A stretch of 31,256 bases of DNA from a virus. A program made the translations under genes and the position numbers. Location: the IMG/VR virus record IMGVR_UViG_3300047189_000038, positions 1 through 31,256 of that record. One strand, given 5' to 3'. Each line of letters opens with the position of its first letter. The first letter of the stretch is position 1. The notes under the pieces were generated by a model. That model did not search any database. It was not told the origin of the DNA and saw only the letters and a program-made list of their open reading frames with translations. Shown here piece by piece: positions 1 to 6,672 of the stretch.

Positions 1-1059
1 GTGTATGGTCGTGTAACGTCTGGTTCAAATCCAGTTGTTGATGCGGTTCATGGTGGAACAGGACAATCAGTATATGCGGTAGGCGATCTATTGTATGCTG
101 ATACAACTACAACCCTAGCAAGATTGGCTACCAGTTCATCAGGATACGTTCTAATATCAGGAGGTCCTGGAATAGGTCCCTCGTGGGCAACACCAGCAGC
201 GTCAGCAAACATAGCTGGTGGAACAACAGGTAGTATTGTATATCAGTCAGCAGCAAGCACAACAGCATTCCTATCACTTGGAACAACTGATTATGTTCTA
301 ACAGCAGGAGCAAGTGCTCCTCAATATGTTGCTCAGGCAACATTAAGTGTTGGGTCTGCAACAACAGCAACAAATATTGCTGGTGGTGCTGCAAATAGTA
401 TTCCATATCAAACAGGTTCTGGTGCAACAACATTCCTTGCACAGGGCACGGGTGTTCTTCAAGAAACAGCTGGTGCTCCAAGTTGGACTACAACACCAAC
501 ACTAACTGGTACAAATTTTAGTGGCATTCCAAATGGTGCATTAACAAATAGTTCAATTACTGTAACTGGTGGTACAGGGTTAGGTGTAGCAGGAAGTCCA
601 GTAGCATTAGGTGGAACAGTAACGCTATCAAATACAGGTGTTACAAGCAATGTTGCTGGTACAGGTATTTCTGTTTCAAGTGGAACAGGCGCTGTAACAG
701 TTTCATTGTCTGGCACATCAGCTCTTACATCAAATGCTGTAACTCTTGATACAACGACAACAACATTTACAAGTGGTACTGTACAAACAGTTGATACAGT
801 TGCCACTGCATCCTTCCGTACAATTAAGTACTTGGTACAAGTAACAGATAGCACAGGTAGTAAGTATCATGGTGTTGAAATCATAATTGTTCATGATGGT
901 ACAACAGCATATAAGACAGAATACGCAGCCGTAACTTCAGCTGGCGTACTTGGCACCTTTGATGCAAGTATCGCAACAGGAAATTTGACGCTGCAGTTTA
1001 CACCAGGAAGCTCATCAACATATACAGTAAAAGTTGCTAAGCTTCAGATTACAGTTTAA
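1..1059 (+). CDS. Tail-fibre-like virion protein, 5' partial
   Basis: The frame is open at base 1, and the GTG there sits inside repetitive coding sequence, so the true start lies upstream of the window. The visible 352 residues are very rich in Gly, Thr, Ser and Ala, with collagen/beta-helix-like units such as NIAGG and VAGTGISVSSGTGAVTVS. The last ~110 residues change character (FRTIKYLVQVTDSTGSKYHG, VEIIIVHDGTTAYKTEY). From memory this resembles a C-terminal domain common in virion structural proteins of T4-like marine phages. The units NVAGTGIS and IPNGALTNSS recur in the next fibre gene, so the two are paralogous or exchange segments. The role is inferred to be a fibre or baseplate-attached adhesin. 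No catalytic motif is visible. Confidence 0.75.
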   Translation: MYGRVTSGSNPVVDAVHGGTGQSVYAVGDLLYADTTTTLARLATSSSGYVLISGGPGIGPSWATPAASANIAGGTTGSIVYQSAASTTAFLSLGTTDYVLTAGASAPQYVAQATLSVGSATTATNIAGGAANSIPYQTGSGATTFLAQGTGVLQETAGAPSWTTTPTLTGTNFSGIPNGALTNSSITVTGGTGLGVAGSPVALGGTVTLSNTGVTSNVAGTGISVSSGTGAVTVSLSGTSALTSNAVTLDTTTTTFTSGTVQTVDTVATASFRTIKYLVQVTDSTGSKYHGVEIIIVHDGTTAYKTEYAAVTSAGVLGTFDASIATGNLTLQFTPGSSSTYTVKVAKLQITV

Positions 1060-1105
1060 TGATTAACCCCCAAAATGGAAAGTGAAATTTTAGGAGTATT
1101 TTGAG

Positions 1106-1390
1106 ATGGCAACGAATAGAGATTTTATCGTAAAGAATGGTCTACAGACCGGAACACCTATCCTACCTGCTTATGGTGGTACAGGTGTTGCTAATACTAA
1201 CACACTTAGTATTTCCGGTGGTAATGTTACATTTAATGTATCAGGTACAACAAGCGTAACATTGCCCACAACAGGTACTTTGCTAACGACAGCAACATCA
1301 AATACAGTTACAACTGTTGGTACAATCACCACTGGTGTATGGTACTGGTGCTACAGCAACTCCAACAAATGGCCAGTTACTAATTGGTAA
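1106..1390 (+). CDS. Tail fibre, N-terminal fragment ending at a frameshift
   Basis: The start ATG has a good ribosome site (AGGAG about ten bases upstream). The N terminus MATNRDFIVKNGLQTGTPI is the familiar opening of T4-like and cyanophage fibre proteins. The frame reads well through TVGTITTGVW at about residue 78, turns into non-fibre sequence (YWCYSNSNKW) and stops at 1388-1390. The fibre pattern then resumes in the +1 frame (GTGATATPTNGQLLIGNG) and continues to 4148. So this is the 5' part of one roughly 1000-residue fibre gene split by a frameshift near 1340. The shift coincides with a 7-bp direct repeat (ACTGGTG at 1331 and 1344, period 13). Removing one 13-bp unit would join the frames. 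Sequencing error, phase variation or genuine decay cannot be separated from sequence alone. Confidence 0.75.
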   Translation: MATNRDFIVKNGLQTGTPILPAYGGTGVANTNTLSISGGNVTFNVSGTTSVTLPTTGTLLTTATSNTVTTVGTITTGVWYWCYSNSNKWPVTNW

Positions 1391-4148
1391 TGGATCAACG
1401 TTCTCAGTTGCTACACTTGCAACAGGTACAGGCATTTCAACTTCTGTTGGTTCGGGTACTCTCCAGATCAACAACACCGGCGTTACAAGCAATATTGCAG
1501 GAACAGGTATTGGTGTATCTGGTGCAACTGGTGCAGTAACCATTAGCAATACGGGTGTTACACAAATTACCGGCACAGCAAATCAAGTTAATGCTTCAGC
1601 TTCAACTGGTGCAATTACCTTAAGCCTACCACAGTCAATTAACACAGCAGCAACACCAACATTTGCTGGTATTACTATTACAGGTACTCCTTCAAATTCA
1701 ACTGATGCAGCAACTGTAGGATATGTTAATGCAGCAACTGCAGCATTGAATGTTCACCAAGCCGTAGATGTTCTTGCTGATGCTTCAAATATGGTGGTAA
1801 CAGCATCAACATACACAAATGGTTCAGCTGATGCGTCAGGTGGATTAGGCATTGGTGCTTTCTTACAAGATTCTACAACAGGTACGGTACTTGTTATTGA
1901 CACAGTAACAGTTGCTCTAAATGATCGTGTATTGGTTACTGGGTTCACAAGCACATCAGCAAAATATAATGGTATCTATTACGTAGCAACACTTGGTGTG
2001 GCTGGTACAACTAAGTGGAAATTAATTCGTGCAACAGATGCAGACAATAGTACCGCTGGTGAATTAACAACGGGTGACTTTACATTCGTATACAAGGGCA
2101 GTGCAACATATAAGGATACTGGTTGGGTACAGACAACTGTTGGTACAGGAACTCCAGCGGATGCAATTAAGATTGGCACAGATGCCGTTACGTGGACACA
2201 GTTCTCAGGAGCTGGTACATATTCCGCTGGTACAGGATTGTTATTAACAGGTACGGTATTCTCTAACACAGGTGTTTTATCAGCAGTAGCTGGCACAAAC
2301 ATCGCTGTATCGAGTGGTACAGGTAACGTAACAATTAGTGTAACAGGTACTGTTGCAAGTGCAACTAGTGCAACGAATGCAACAAATACAGCTATTACAG
2401 ATGATACAACAACCAATGCAACAATGTATCCTACATGGGTTACAGCAAATACTGGTAACTTGCCTCAGAAGACCACAAGTACCAAACTCACGTTTAACCC
2501 ATCAACGGGTATACTAGCTGCTACAACTTTTAGTGGTGCTCACAGTGGTAGTGGTGCTGGCTTAACAAGCATTCCAAACGGTGCATTGACAAATAGTTCT
2601 GTAACAATTGGTTCAACTGCAATATCACTCGGTGGTACATCAACAACACTAGCTGAATTAACATCAGTTGCAGCAACAACATTTACTGGTGCATTAACAG
2701 GCAACGCATCAACTGCTACATCAGCAGGTAGTGTAACAAATAGTGCTACGTTTAATAATGGTGGGGCTGGCGGTGCTTCTGGTTCAACGTATAATGGTGG
2801 TTCTGCATTAACAGTTTCTTATAACACAATTGGTGCTCCATCAACAACAGGTACTAATGCATCTGGTACCTGGGGTATTAGTATTTCAGGAAATGCTGCT
2901 ACAGCAACAACAGCAACAACAGCTACAACTGCAACAACAGCTACAAACCAATCGGGTGGTACTGTTAATGCAACAACTGGTGCATTTAGTAATACACTAT
3001 CTATTAGTAGCGGTACAATAATTCCGTTAGTACTAACAACATCAAGTGCTGGTCCATGGAGTATTCAGCTTGTACGTTCTGATTTGGGATTAAATTCCAA
3101 GGTATATAATGCAACAGGTACTCAATGGTACTTTGAGCATAGACCATCGTTCGCAGGTAATACTCCTCTTGATAGTGCTAATTACAATAGCTATTCACCA
3201 ACACTAACTGGTGGTAGTGCAAGTGGAACATGGGGTATTAATGTAACTGGTAACGCTGCAACTGCAACAACAGCAGGTGCTCTTACAACAGGCAATAACT
3301 ATCAGGTCAATTCACTGGGCGTTGGTACAGCAGCTAATGGAACACAAGGTGATATTATTGCATCTCGTTCGGGTGGTACAACAGGTGTCATTTACTTTGG
3401 TACAAGTGGTGGAAGATATTTGTACTATGATGGAACCCAGTACATTATGCCAACAGCACTACTATCAGTAGGAGGTGGTGTAAGCACAACAACAGGTACA
3501 TTCTCTAGCAACATGTTGTTCTCAGGTTTGCTCCAGAGAAATACAACATCTGGTTACCTCGAAGGTAACTACAGTGGTGTTGAAACTGGTTCAACAGCAG
3601 GCTGTATCTACACAATTGGTAGCTCAAGTTTTCGTCCAAATACAACAGCAACTAATGCTCTTGGCACAATGTACGGTATAGGATATAACTTATCAAGTGC
3701 AACAAATGGTGGCGGTACTACGATTGCTTCGACAACGGGGGTTGTAAGTGGTCAGTGGGGTATGTACGTTGCACAAGGTGGTACTGCAAACTGCTTCGTT
3801 GGAACTGGTGGAATGTACACTTCTGGAACTGTTCAGGGTGCAGTACTAAATGCAACATCTGATCGCAACCTTAAGAAGAATATTCGCAAGATCGATAACG
3901 CGCTAAGCATTATTGAAGGTCTAAATGGTGTTCGCTTTGATTGGATCAAGGACGATAAACCATCTGCTGGTCTTATTGCACAGGATGTTGAGGTCAATCT
4001 TCCAGAACTTGTTACAACACATGACGAAACAGGTATTAAAGTTCTAAACTACAATGGTGTAGTTGGAGCTCTTGTTGAGTCTGTAAAGGAATTGTCAGCA
4101 ATGGTTGCAGCTCTAAAGGCAGAGGTTGAACAGCTAAAGGCAAAGTAA
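1317..4148 (+). CDS. Long tail fibre with C-terminal S74 intramolecular chaperone domain
   Basis: This is the main body of the fibre begun at 1106. The frame is open from 1287, and the TTG at 1317 is not a convincing start. The first ~800 residues are Gly/Thr/Ala-rich repeats, including two GTWGI-x-x-x-GNAATATT units (around 2868 and 3229) and an ATT-type trinucleotide run (about 2895-2945). A more complex insert lies at about residues 140-310 (NVHQAVDVLADAS through VTWTQFSGAGTY). The last ~100 residues are a peptidase S74 (endosialidase chaperone) domain. It has the conserved TSDRNLKKNI motif with the self-cleavage serine codon at 3858-3860, then GVRFDWI, AGLIAQDVE and NYNGVVGALVE, and a terminal coiled coil. 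In this family the domain trimerises the fibre and then cuts itself off before the serine. The mature fibre probably recognises the host surface. Confidence 0.85.
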   Translation: MVQSPLVYGTGATATPTNGQLLIGNGSTFSVATLATGTGISTSVGSGTLQINNTGVTSNIAGTGIGVSGATGAVTISNTGVTQITGTANQVNASASTGAITLSLPQSINTAATPTFAGITITGTPSNSTDAATVGYVNAATAALNVHQAVDVLADASNMVVTASTYTNGSADASGGLGIGAFLQDSTTGTVLVIDTVTVALNDRVLVTGFTSTSAKYNGIYYVATLGVAGTTKWKLIRATDADNSTAGELTTGDFTFVYKGSATYKDTGWVQTTVGTGTPADAIKIGTDAVTWTQFSGAGTYSAGTGLLLTGTVFSNTGVLSAVAGTNIAVSSGTGNVTISVTGTVASATSATNATNTAITDDTTTNATMYPTWVTANTGNLPQKTTSTKLTFNPSTGILAATTFSGAHSGSGAGLTSIPNGALTNSSVTIGSTAISLGGTSTTLAELTSVAATTFTGALTGNASTATSAGSVTNSATFNNGGAGGASGSTYNGGSALTVSYNTIGAPSTTGTNASGTWGISISGNAATATTATTATTATTATNQSGGTVNATTGAFSNTLSISSGTIIPLVLTTSSAGPWSIQLVRSDLGLNSKVYNATGTQWYFEHRPSFAGNTPLDSANYNSYSPTLTGGSASGTWGINVTGNAATATTAGALTTGNNYQVNSLGVGTAANGTQGDIIASRSGGTTGVIYFGTSGGRYLYYDGTQYIMPTALLSVGGGVSTTTGTFSSNMLFSGLLQRNTTSGYLEGNYSGVETGSTAGCIYTIGSSSFRPNTTATNALGTMYGIGYNLSSATNGGGTTIASTTGVVSGQWGMYVAQGGTANCFVGTGGMYTSGTVQGAVLNATSDRNLKKNIRKIDNALSIIEGLNGVRFDWIKDDKPSAGLIAQDVEVNLPELVTTHDETGIKVLNYNGVVGALVESVKELSAMVAALKAEVEQLKAK
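1331..1350 (+). repeat. 13-bp-period direct repeat at the fibre frameshift
   Basis: ACTGGTG occurs at 1331-1337 and 1344-1350, so the unit is 13 bp, which is not a multiple of three. The fibre reads in one frame before this point and in the +1 frame after it. Loss of one unit by slippage would give ACC ACT GGT GCT ACA GCA and fuse the frames in register (TITTGATATPTNGQ). Confidence 0.6.
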
Positions 4149-4151
4149 CCT

Positions 4152-4808
4152 GTGATCATCTCTACTGAAAAGAAAATTGGTGTATTTTTTGTGCCAAAAA
4201 CTGGATCGGTATCTTTGTTCAGTCTGTTTAATCATGCAAATGCTCCCTTTAAGAAGCATTCGCACGAGAACTACACTGAAATAAAAAATGTAGGTTTAGA
4301 TATCTCTTCTGATTTTCCAAACTATAAGTTTTTTGCTTTCTATCGTGATCCTGTTGATAGATGTTTGTCTGTAATTAAATATTGCAAGAGGGTACACTAT
4401 GGATTTGCTCTCAATGCTTTTTGTGATGATGCCAGTCAGATACATAATGAATCAACACAATATCAGGATCTAAGCGACGAGCTAAAGAATAAAATTGAAG
4501 GCATTTCTAATACACAGTATATCTCTGCTTTTGTTAATCCAATTTTTGGACCTATGGTATTTCCACAAAAATATTGGTTTGATCACGATATTGATATAAC
4601 GATGCTAGACTATGCTAATTATAATATAGAAGTTAGAAGGTTGATGCAACTTTTTGACCTCAATGTTTCAGAAATACCAAAACTTAATGTTAGTCCATCA
4701 GTTCCTTCGCAAGACATTCTAACACAAAGTGAAATTGATGCAATTAAACTAATGTATAAGAAAGATTATGATCTTTTTGCATCCAAGGGAATTTATTTCA
4801 GTAAATAA
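4152..4808 (+). CDS. Sulfotransferase-like protein
   Basis: A 218-residue protein starting at a GTG three bases after the fibre stop, so probably translated from the same message. Residues 12-22 (FFVPKTGSVSL) match the 5'-phosphosulfate-binding loop of PAPS-dependent sulfotransferases (PKTGST-type, with Lys16). Residues 62-73 (AFYRDPVDRCLS) match the 3'-phosphate-binding motif (RDP-x-x-R-x-x-S). Order and spacing fit the carbohydrate sulfotransferase family, and the length is short but usual for microbial members. The likely reaction is transfer of sulfate from PAPS to a glycan or protein; the acceptor is unknown. Its place between adhesin genes suggests modification of the fibre or of the host surface, which is inference. 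It is AT-richer than the fibres around it. A clear SD is not evident. Confidence 0.6.
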   Translation: MIISTEKKIGVFFVPKTGSVSLFSLFNHANAPFKKHSHENYTEIKNVGLDISSDFPNYKFFAFYRDPVDRCLSVIKYCKRVHYGFALNAFCDDASQIHNESTQYQDLSDELKNKIEGISNTQYISAFVNPIFGPMVFPQKYWFDHDIDITMLDYANYNIEVRRLMQLFDLNVSEIPKLNVSPSVPSQDILTQSEIDAIKLMYKKDYDLFASKGIYFSK

Positions 4809-4826
4809 TGTAACAACTGGTTACAT
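4808..4826 (+). other. Intergenic hairpin
   Basis: A 7-bp stem (ATGTAAC / GTTACAT) with a 5-base loop lies just after the sulfotransferase-like gene and before the next start. It has no U-tract, so it is more likely an mRNA processing or stability element than a terminator. Confidence 0.35.
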
Positions 4827-4840
4827 ATTAGGTTTAGTAT

Positions 4841-5773
4841 ATGACAATTAACGTTCAAAAAGCAGGAACAGATTTAGATAGCTTGCTAGCACCAATTCAT
4901 TCGGGTTGGCCTGCGGCGGCTGCAACAGCTATTCAGTATGCTGGTTCTGATCTAAACCTTCGTTTTGCTGCTGCCAGTTCTGGAACTGCATATGGAACAA
5001 CAAACCTTCAACACAACGGAACTGATGTTGGAACACTATTTGCTGCTCTTGGAACAACTAATGTTGCTGTAACAAGTATTTCGGCTGTTACAGGTTCAGC
5101 AGCTAGTAGTTCTGTAACATCCGGTACAACATCTACAACAGCATCAAAGGGTAAGCAATCTGGCTATACGTATACGTGGACGATTGCTACAGGTAGCGGC
5201 ATTACATTTACAGGACAAAGTACAGCAAGTACCGCTGTATCGATAACTGGACTCGGCAATGGCTTATCAAACAATGGAACATTTTACTGTGCTGTTAGTG
5301 ATGGTACAACAACAACGAATACAAACACTGTTGCCTGGAGCTTAACAAATACATCGTCGTCTTCGAAGTATAGTGGTACAATTACACAAGGAACTACGAC
5401 TACAAGTTCAACTTACGTTTCAACAACGTACAAGGGATTTGTGACAACTCCTGTGGCAGTTGGTAGCCGCAGTCCTACAACTCTCACAGATGGTAAGACG
5501 TTGGCTGGCTTCTATGATGTAGTTCAAACGGTTACTGGTACAACTTATTATTATGGTTATGTAGTAATCAGTGGATTCTCATCTGATCCAGGAAAGCCTT
5601 ATTTGACATCAGCACAACGTACTGGAAGTGCTGCAAAACTTACAACGGATGCGACTTGTTCGTATAGTTATTCATCAGGTTCAGCATCATGGACTTGGTA
5701 TACAACAACCCCAAGTCAGGCAGGTTTGTTTGGGTTCCTTACCACTGGCACCGTGGTTTGTACGCTCATCTAA
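4841..5773 (+). CDS. Structural adhesin with Ig-like domain
   Basis: 310 residues with AGG eight bases before the ATG. The N-terminal ~70 residues hold degenerate units built on G-[TS]-D-[LV]-x-x-[LR]-F-A (AGTDLDSLLAP, GSDLNLRFAA, GTDVGTLFAA), a pattern seen in phage virion proteins. Residues ~75-170 look like an Ig/PKD-like beta sandwich (YTYTWTIATG, GTFYCAVSDG, TNTVAWSL). The rest is Ser/Thr/Gly-rich with aromatic clusters and ends in SWTWYTTTPSQ and FGFLTTGTVVCTLI. There is no signal peptide or catalytic motif. A virion-surface decoration or fibre-tip role is inferred from domain type and from its place at the end of the fibre block. A strong terminator follows at once. Confidence 0.6.
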   Translation: MTINVQKAGTDLDSLLAPIHSGWPAAAATAIQYAGSDLNLRFAAASSGTAYGTTNLQHNGTDVGTLFAALGTTNVAVTSISAVTGSAASSSVTSGTTSTTASKGKQSGYTYTWTIATGSGITFTGQSTASTAVSITGLGNGLSNNGTFYCAVSDGTTTTNTNTVAWSLTNTSSSSKYSGTITQGTTTTSSTYVSTTYKGFVTTPVAVGSRSPTTLTDGKTLAGFYDVVQTVTGTTYYYGYVVISGFSSDPGKPYLTSAQRTGSAAKLTTDATCSYSYSSGSASWTWYTTTPSQAGLFGFLTTGTVVCTLI

Positions 5774-5777
5774 TAAA

Positions 5778-5804
5778 AAAGCCCTCTTTCGAGGGCTTTC
5801 TTTT
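5778..5804 (+). terminator. Rho-independent terminator, works in both directions
   Basis: A stem AAAGCCCTC / GAGGGCTTT around a TTTC loop is followed by a T-rich tail on the plus strand and preceded by an A-run (T-run on the minus strand). It sits between the convergent ends of the adhesin gene (5773) and the minus-strand gene ending at 5823. Confidence 0.85.
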
Positions 5805-5822
5805 ATCAACAAACGTTTTGGC

Positions 5823-6173
5823 TTAGTTGGTAGCCTTTATAGCCTCGTCCTTGTCCGCAACGTACGTGAACGTTTCGCGTTCGAGAGCAACGATCAGCTG
5901 GTTAGCATCCTGAATCACCTTCGGAAGGATGTACTCAGGACCACGCTGAATCTCATCGACCATATAACAGAACTCGGTCTGGTATCGGTAGAGACACGTT
6001 CCTTTGTGGTTGCGATTACCGATCTGGTGCGATGCCTTCAGAGCCGCACGCACGAAAGCGTGAGACAAATACGACACTACCTGCTCGGTGTTGATCTTCC
6101 TTTCCTCTTGACGAGGTCCTCGCTGAGGGCGAGAGTAGGGCCTACGTTCACTTGACTGCTTTTCCTCTGGCAT
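5823..6173 (-). CDS. Hypothetical protein, 116 aa
   Basis: I do not recognise the family. The ATG at 6171-6173 is chosen because AAAGGA lies about seven bases upstream; an upstream in-frame ATG at 6209 has no SD. Residues 1-27 are charged, Arg/Pro/Glu-rich and probably disordered (RRPYSRPQRGPRQEER). The rest looks like a small folded helical domain (VVSYLSHAFVRAALKAS, then YRYQTEFCYMVDEI). Its leader carries two hairpins (6204-6245). A small nucleic-acid-binding protein is possible from the basic tail but unproven. Confidence 0.6.
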   Translation of the reverse strand: MPEEKQSSERRPYSRPQRGPRQEERKINTEQVVSYLSHAFVRAALKASHQIGNRNHKGTCLYRYQTEFCYMVDEIQRGPEYILPKVIQDANQLIVALERETFTYVADKDEAIKATN

Positions 6174-6203
6174 ATTGTATCCTTTACAGAGGGTGAAAAC
6201 ACA

Positions 6204-6245
6204 CACCACTTATCGTGGTGCACCTGGATGTGTAGAGCACACATC
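6204..6245 (-). promoter_or_regulatory. Two hairpins in the leader of the 116-aa gene
   Basis: Stem 1 is CACCAC / GTGGTG (6204-6220, loop 5). Stem 2 is GATGTGT / ACACATC (6227-6245, loop 5). Both lie in the likely 5' untranslated leader 30-75 bases before the start at 6173. Neither has a U-tract, so translational or stability control is more likely than termination. Confidence 0.4.
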
Positions 6246-6282
6246 AACGTATATCATATAACACTATACCAAAAATGTCAAC

Positions 6283-6516
6283 TTAGTTCGCCTTAGAATT
6301 TGGGTTAGACACTATCAACTTATTAACATCATCATATGAGCGTTCGATCTCGTTTAGCACTTCATATGCGTTATCATACATCATACCAACAAGTGCATCA
6401 ATCGTTTCTTGATCAAAGGAGAATTTCTTTCGGAGGGTGATCTCATTCTGCTCAACCATCGTGGTGAGAGTGAACTCGAGGTACCCTAGTAATGCTTCTT
6501 GTTCGTGCTTTTTCAT
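6283..6516 (-). CDS. Hypothetical small acidic protein, 77 aa
   Basis: Unrecognised. The start follows GAGGAG by about 12 bases. The sequence is predicted mostly helical and acidic (LEFTLTTMVEQNEITLRKKF, then DNAYEVLNEIERSYDDVNKL), with no Cys, His motif or membrane segment. It is divergent from the RNR gene and shares the 156-bp promoter-bearing gap 6517-6672 with it. Confidence 0.6.
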   Translation of the reverse strand: MKKHEQEALLGYLEFTLTTMVEQNEITLRKKFSFDQETIDALVGMMYDNAYEVLNEIERSYDDVNKLIVSNPNSKAN

Positions 6517-6672
6517 AAACTGTATTTACTCCTCAACGCGCGTCAAGTGTATCAAATTTTTCTCAAACTTACAACACTAATACACCCTTGATCTCCCGAT
6601 AGTATTTCCGTATGGTCCGCAAATAACAACAACAGCCTAAATAGGCAACACATAAAAACACAAGGCAAAAAC
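6517..6672. other. Divergent intergenic region upstream of the RNR gene
   Basis: AT-rich gap between divergent starts. It contains a palindrome GCCTA-AA-TAGGC (about 6636-6647), whose core resembles the late-promoter core TAAATA but lacks the TATA-start, and AAGG eight bases before the RNR ATG. I see no convincing sigma70 pair in it. Confidence 0.35.

Noticed and set aside
459-854. Minus-strand reading frames opposite the fibre genes (also 1298-1576, 1979-2416)
   Set aside because: Val/Pro/Thr-rich mirror translations of low-complexity fibre DNA without ribosome sites.
2895-2950. Trinucleotide (ACA/GCA) tract in the fibre gene as a phase-variation tract
   Set aside because: Units are multiples of three, so length change would not shift the frame; it is simply Ala-Thr-rich coding sequence.
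1-4148. CRISPR-like or satellite repeats
   Set aside because: Repeats are degenerate, in frame and protein-coding, with no constant spacer length.
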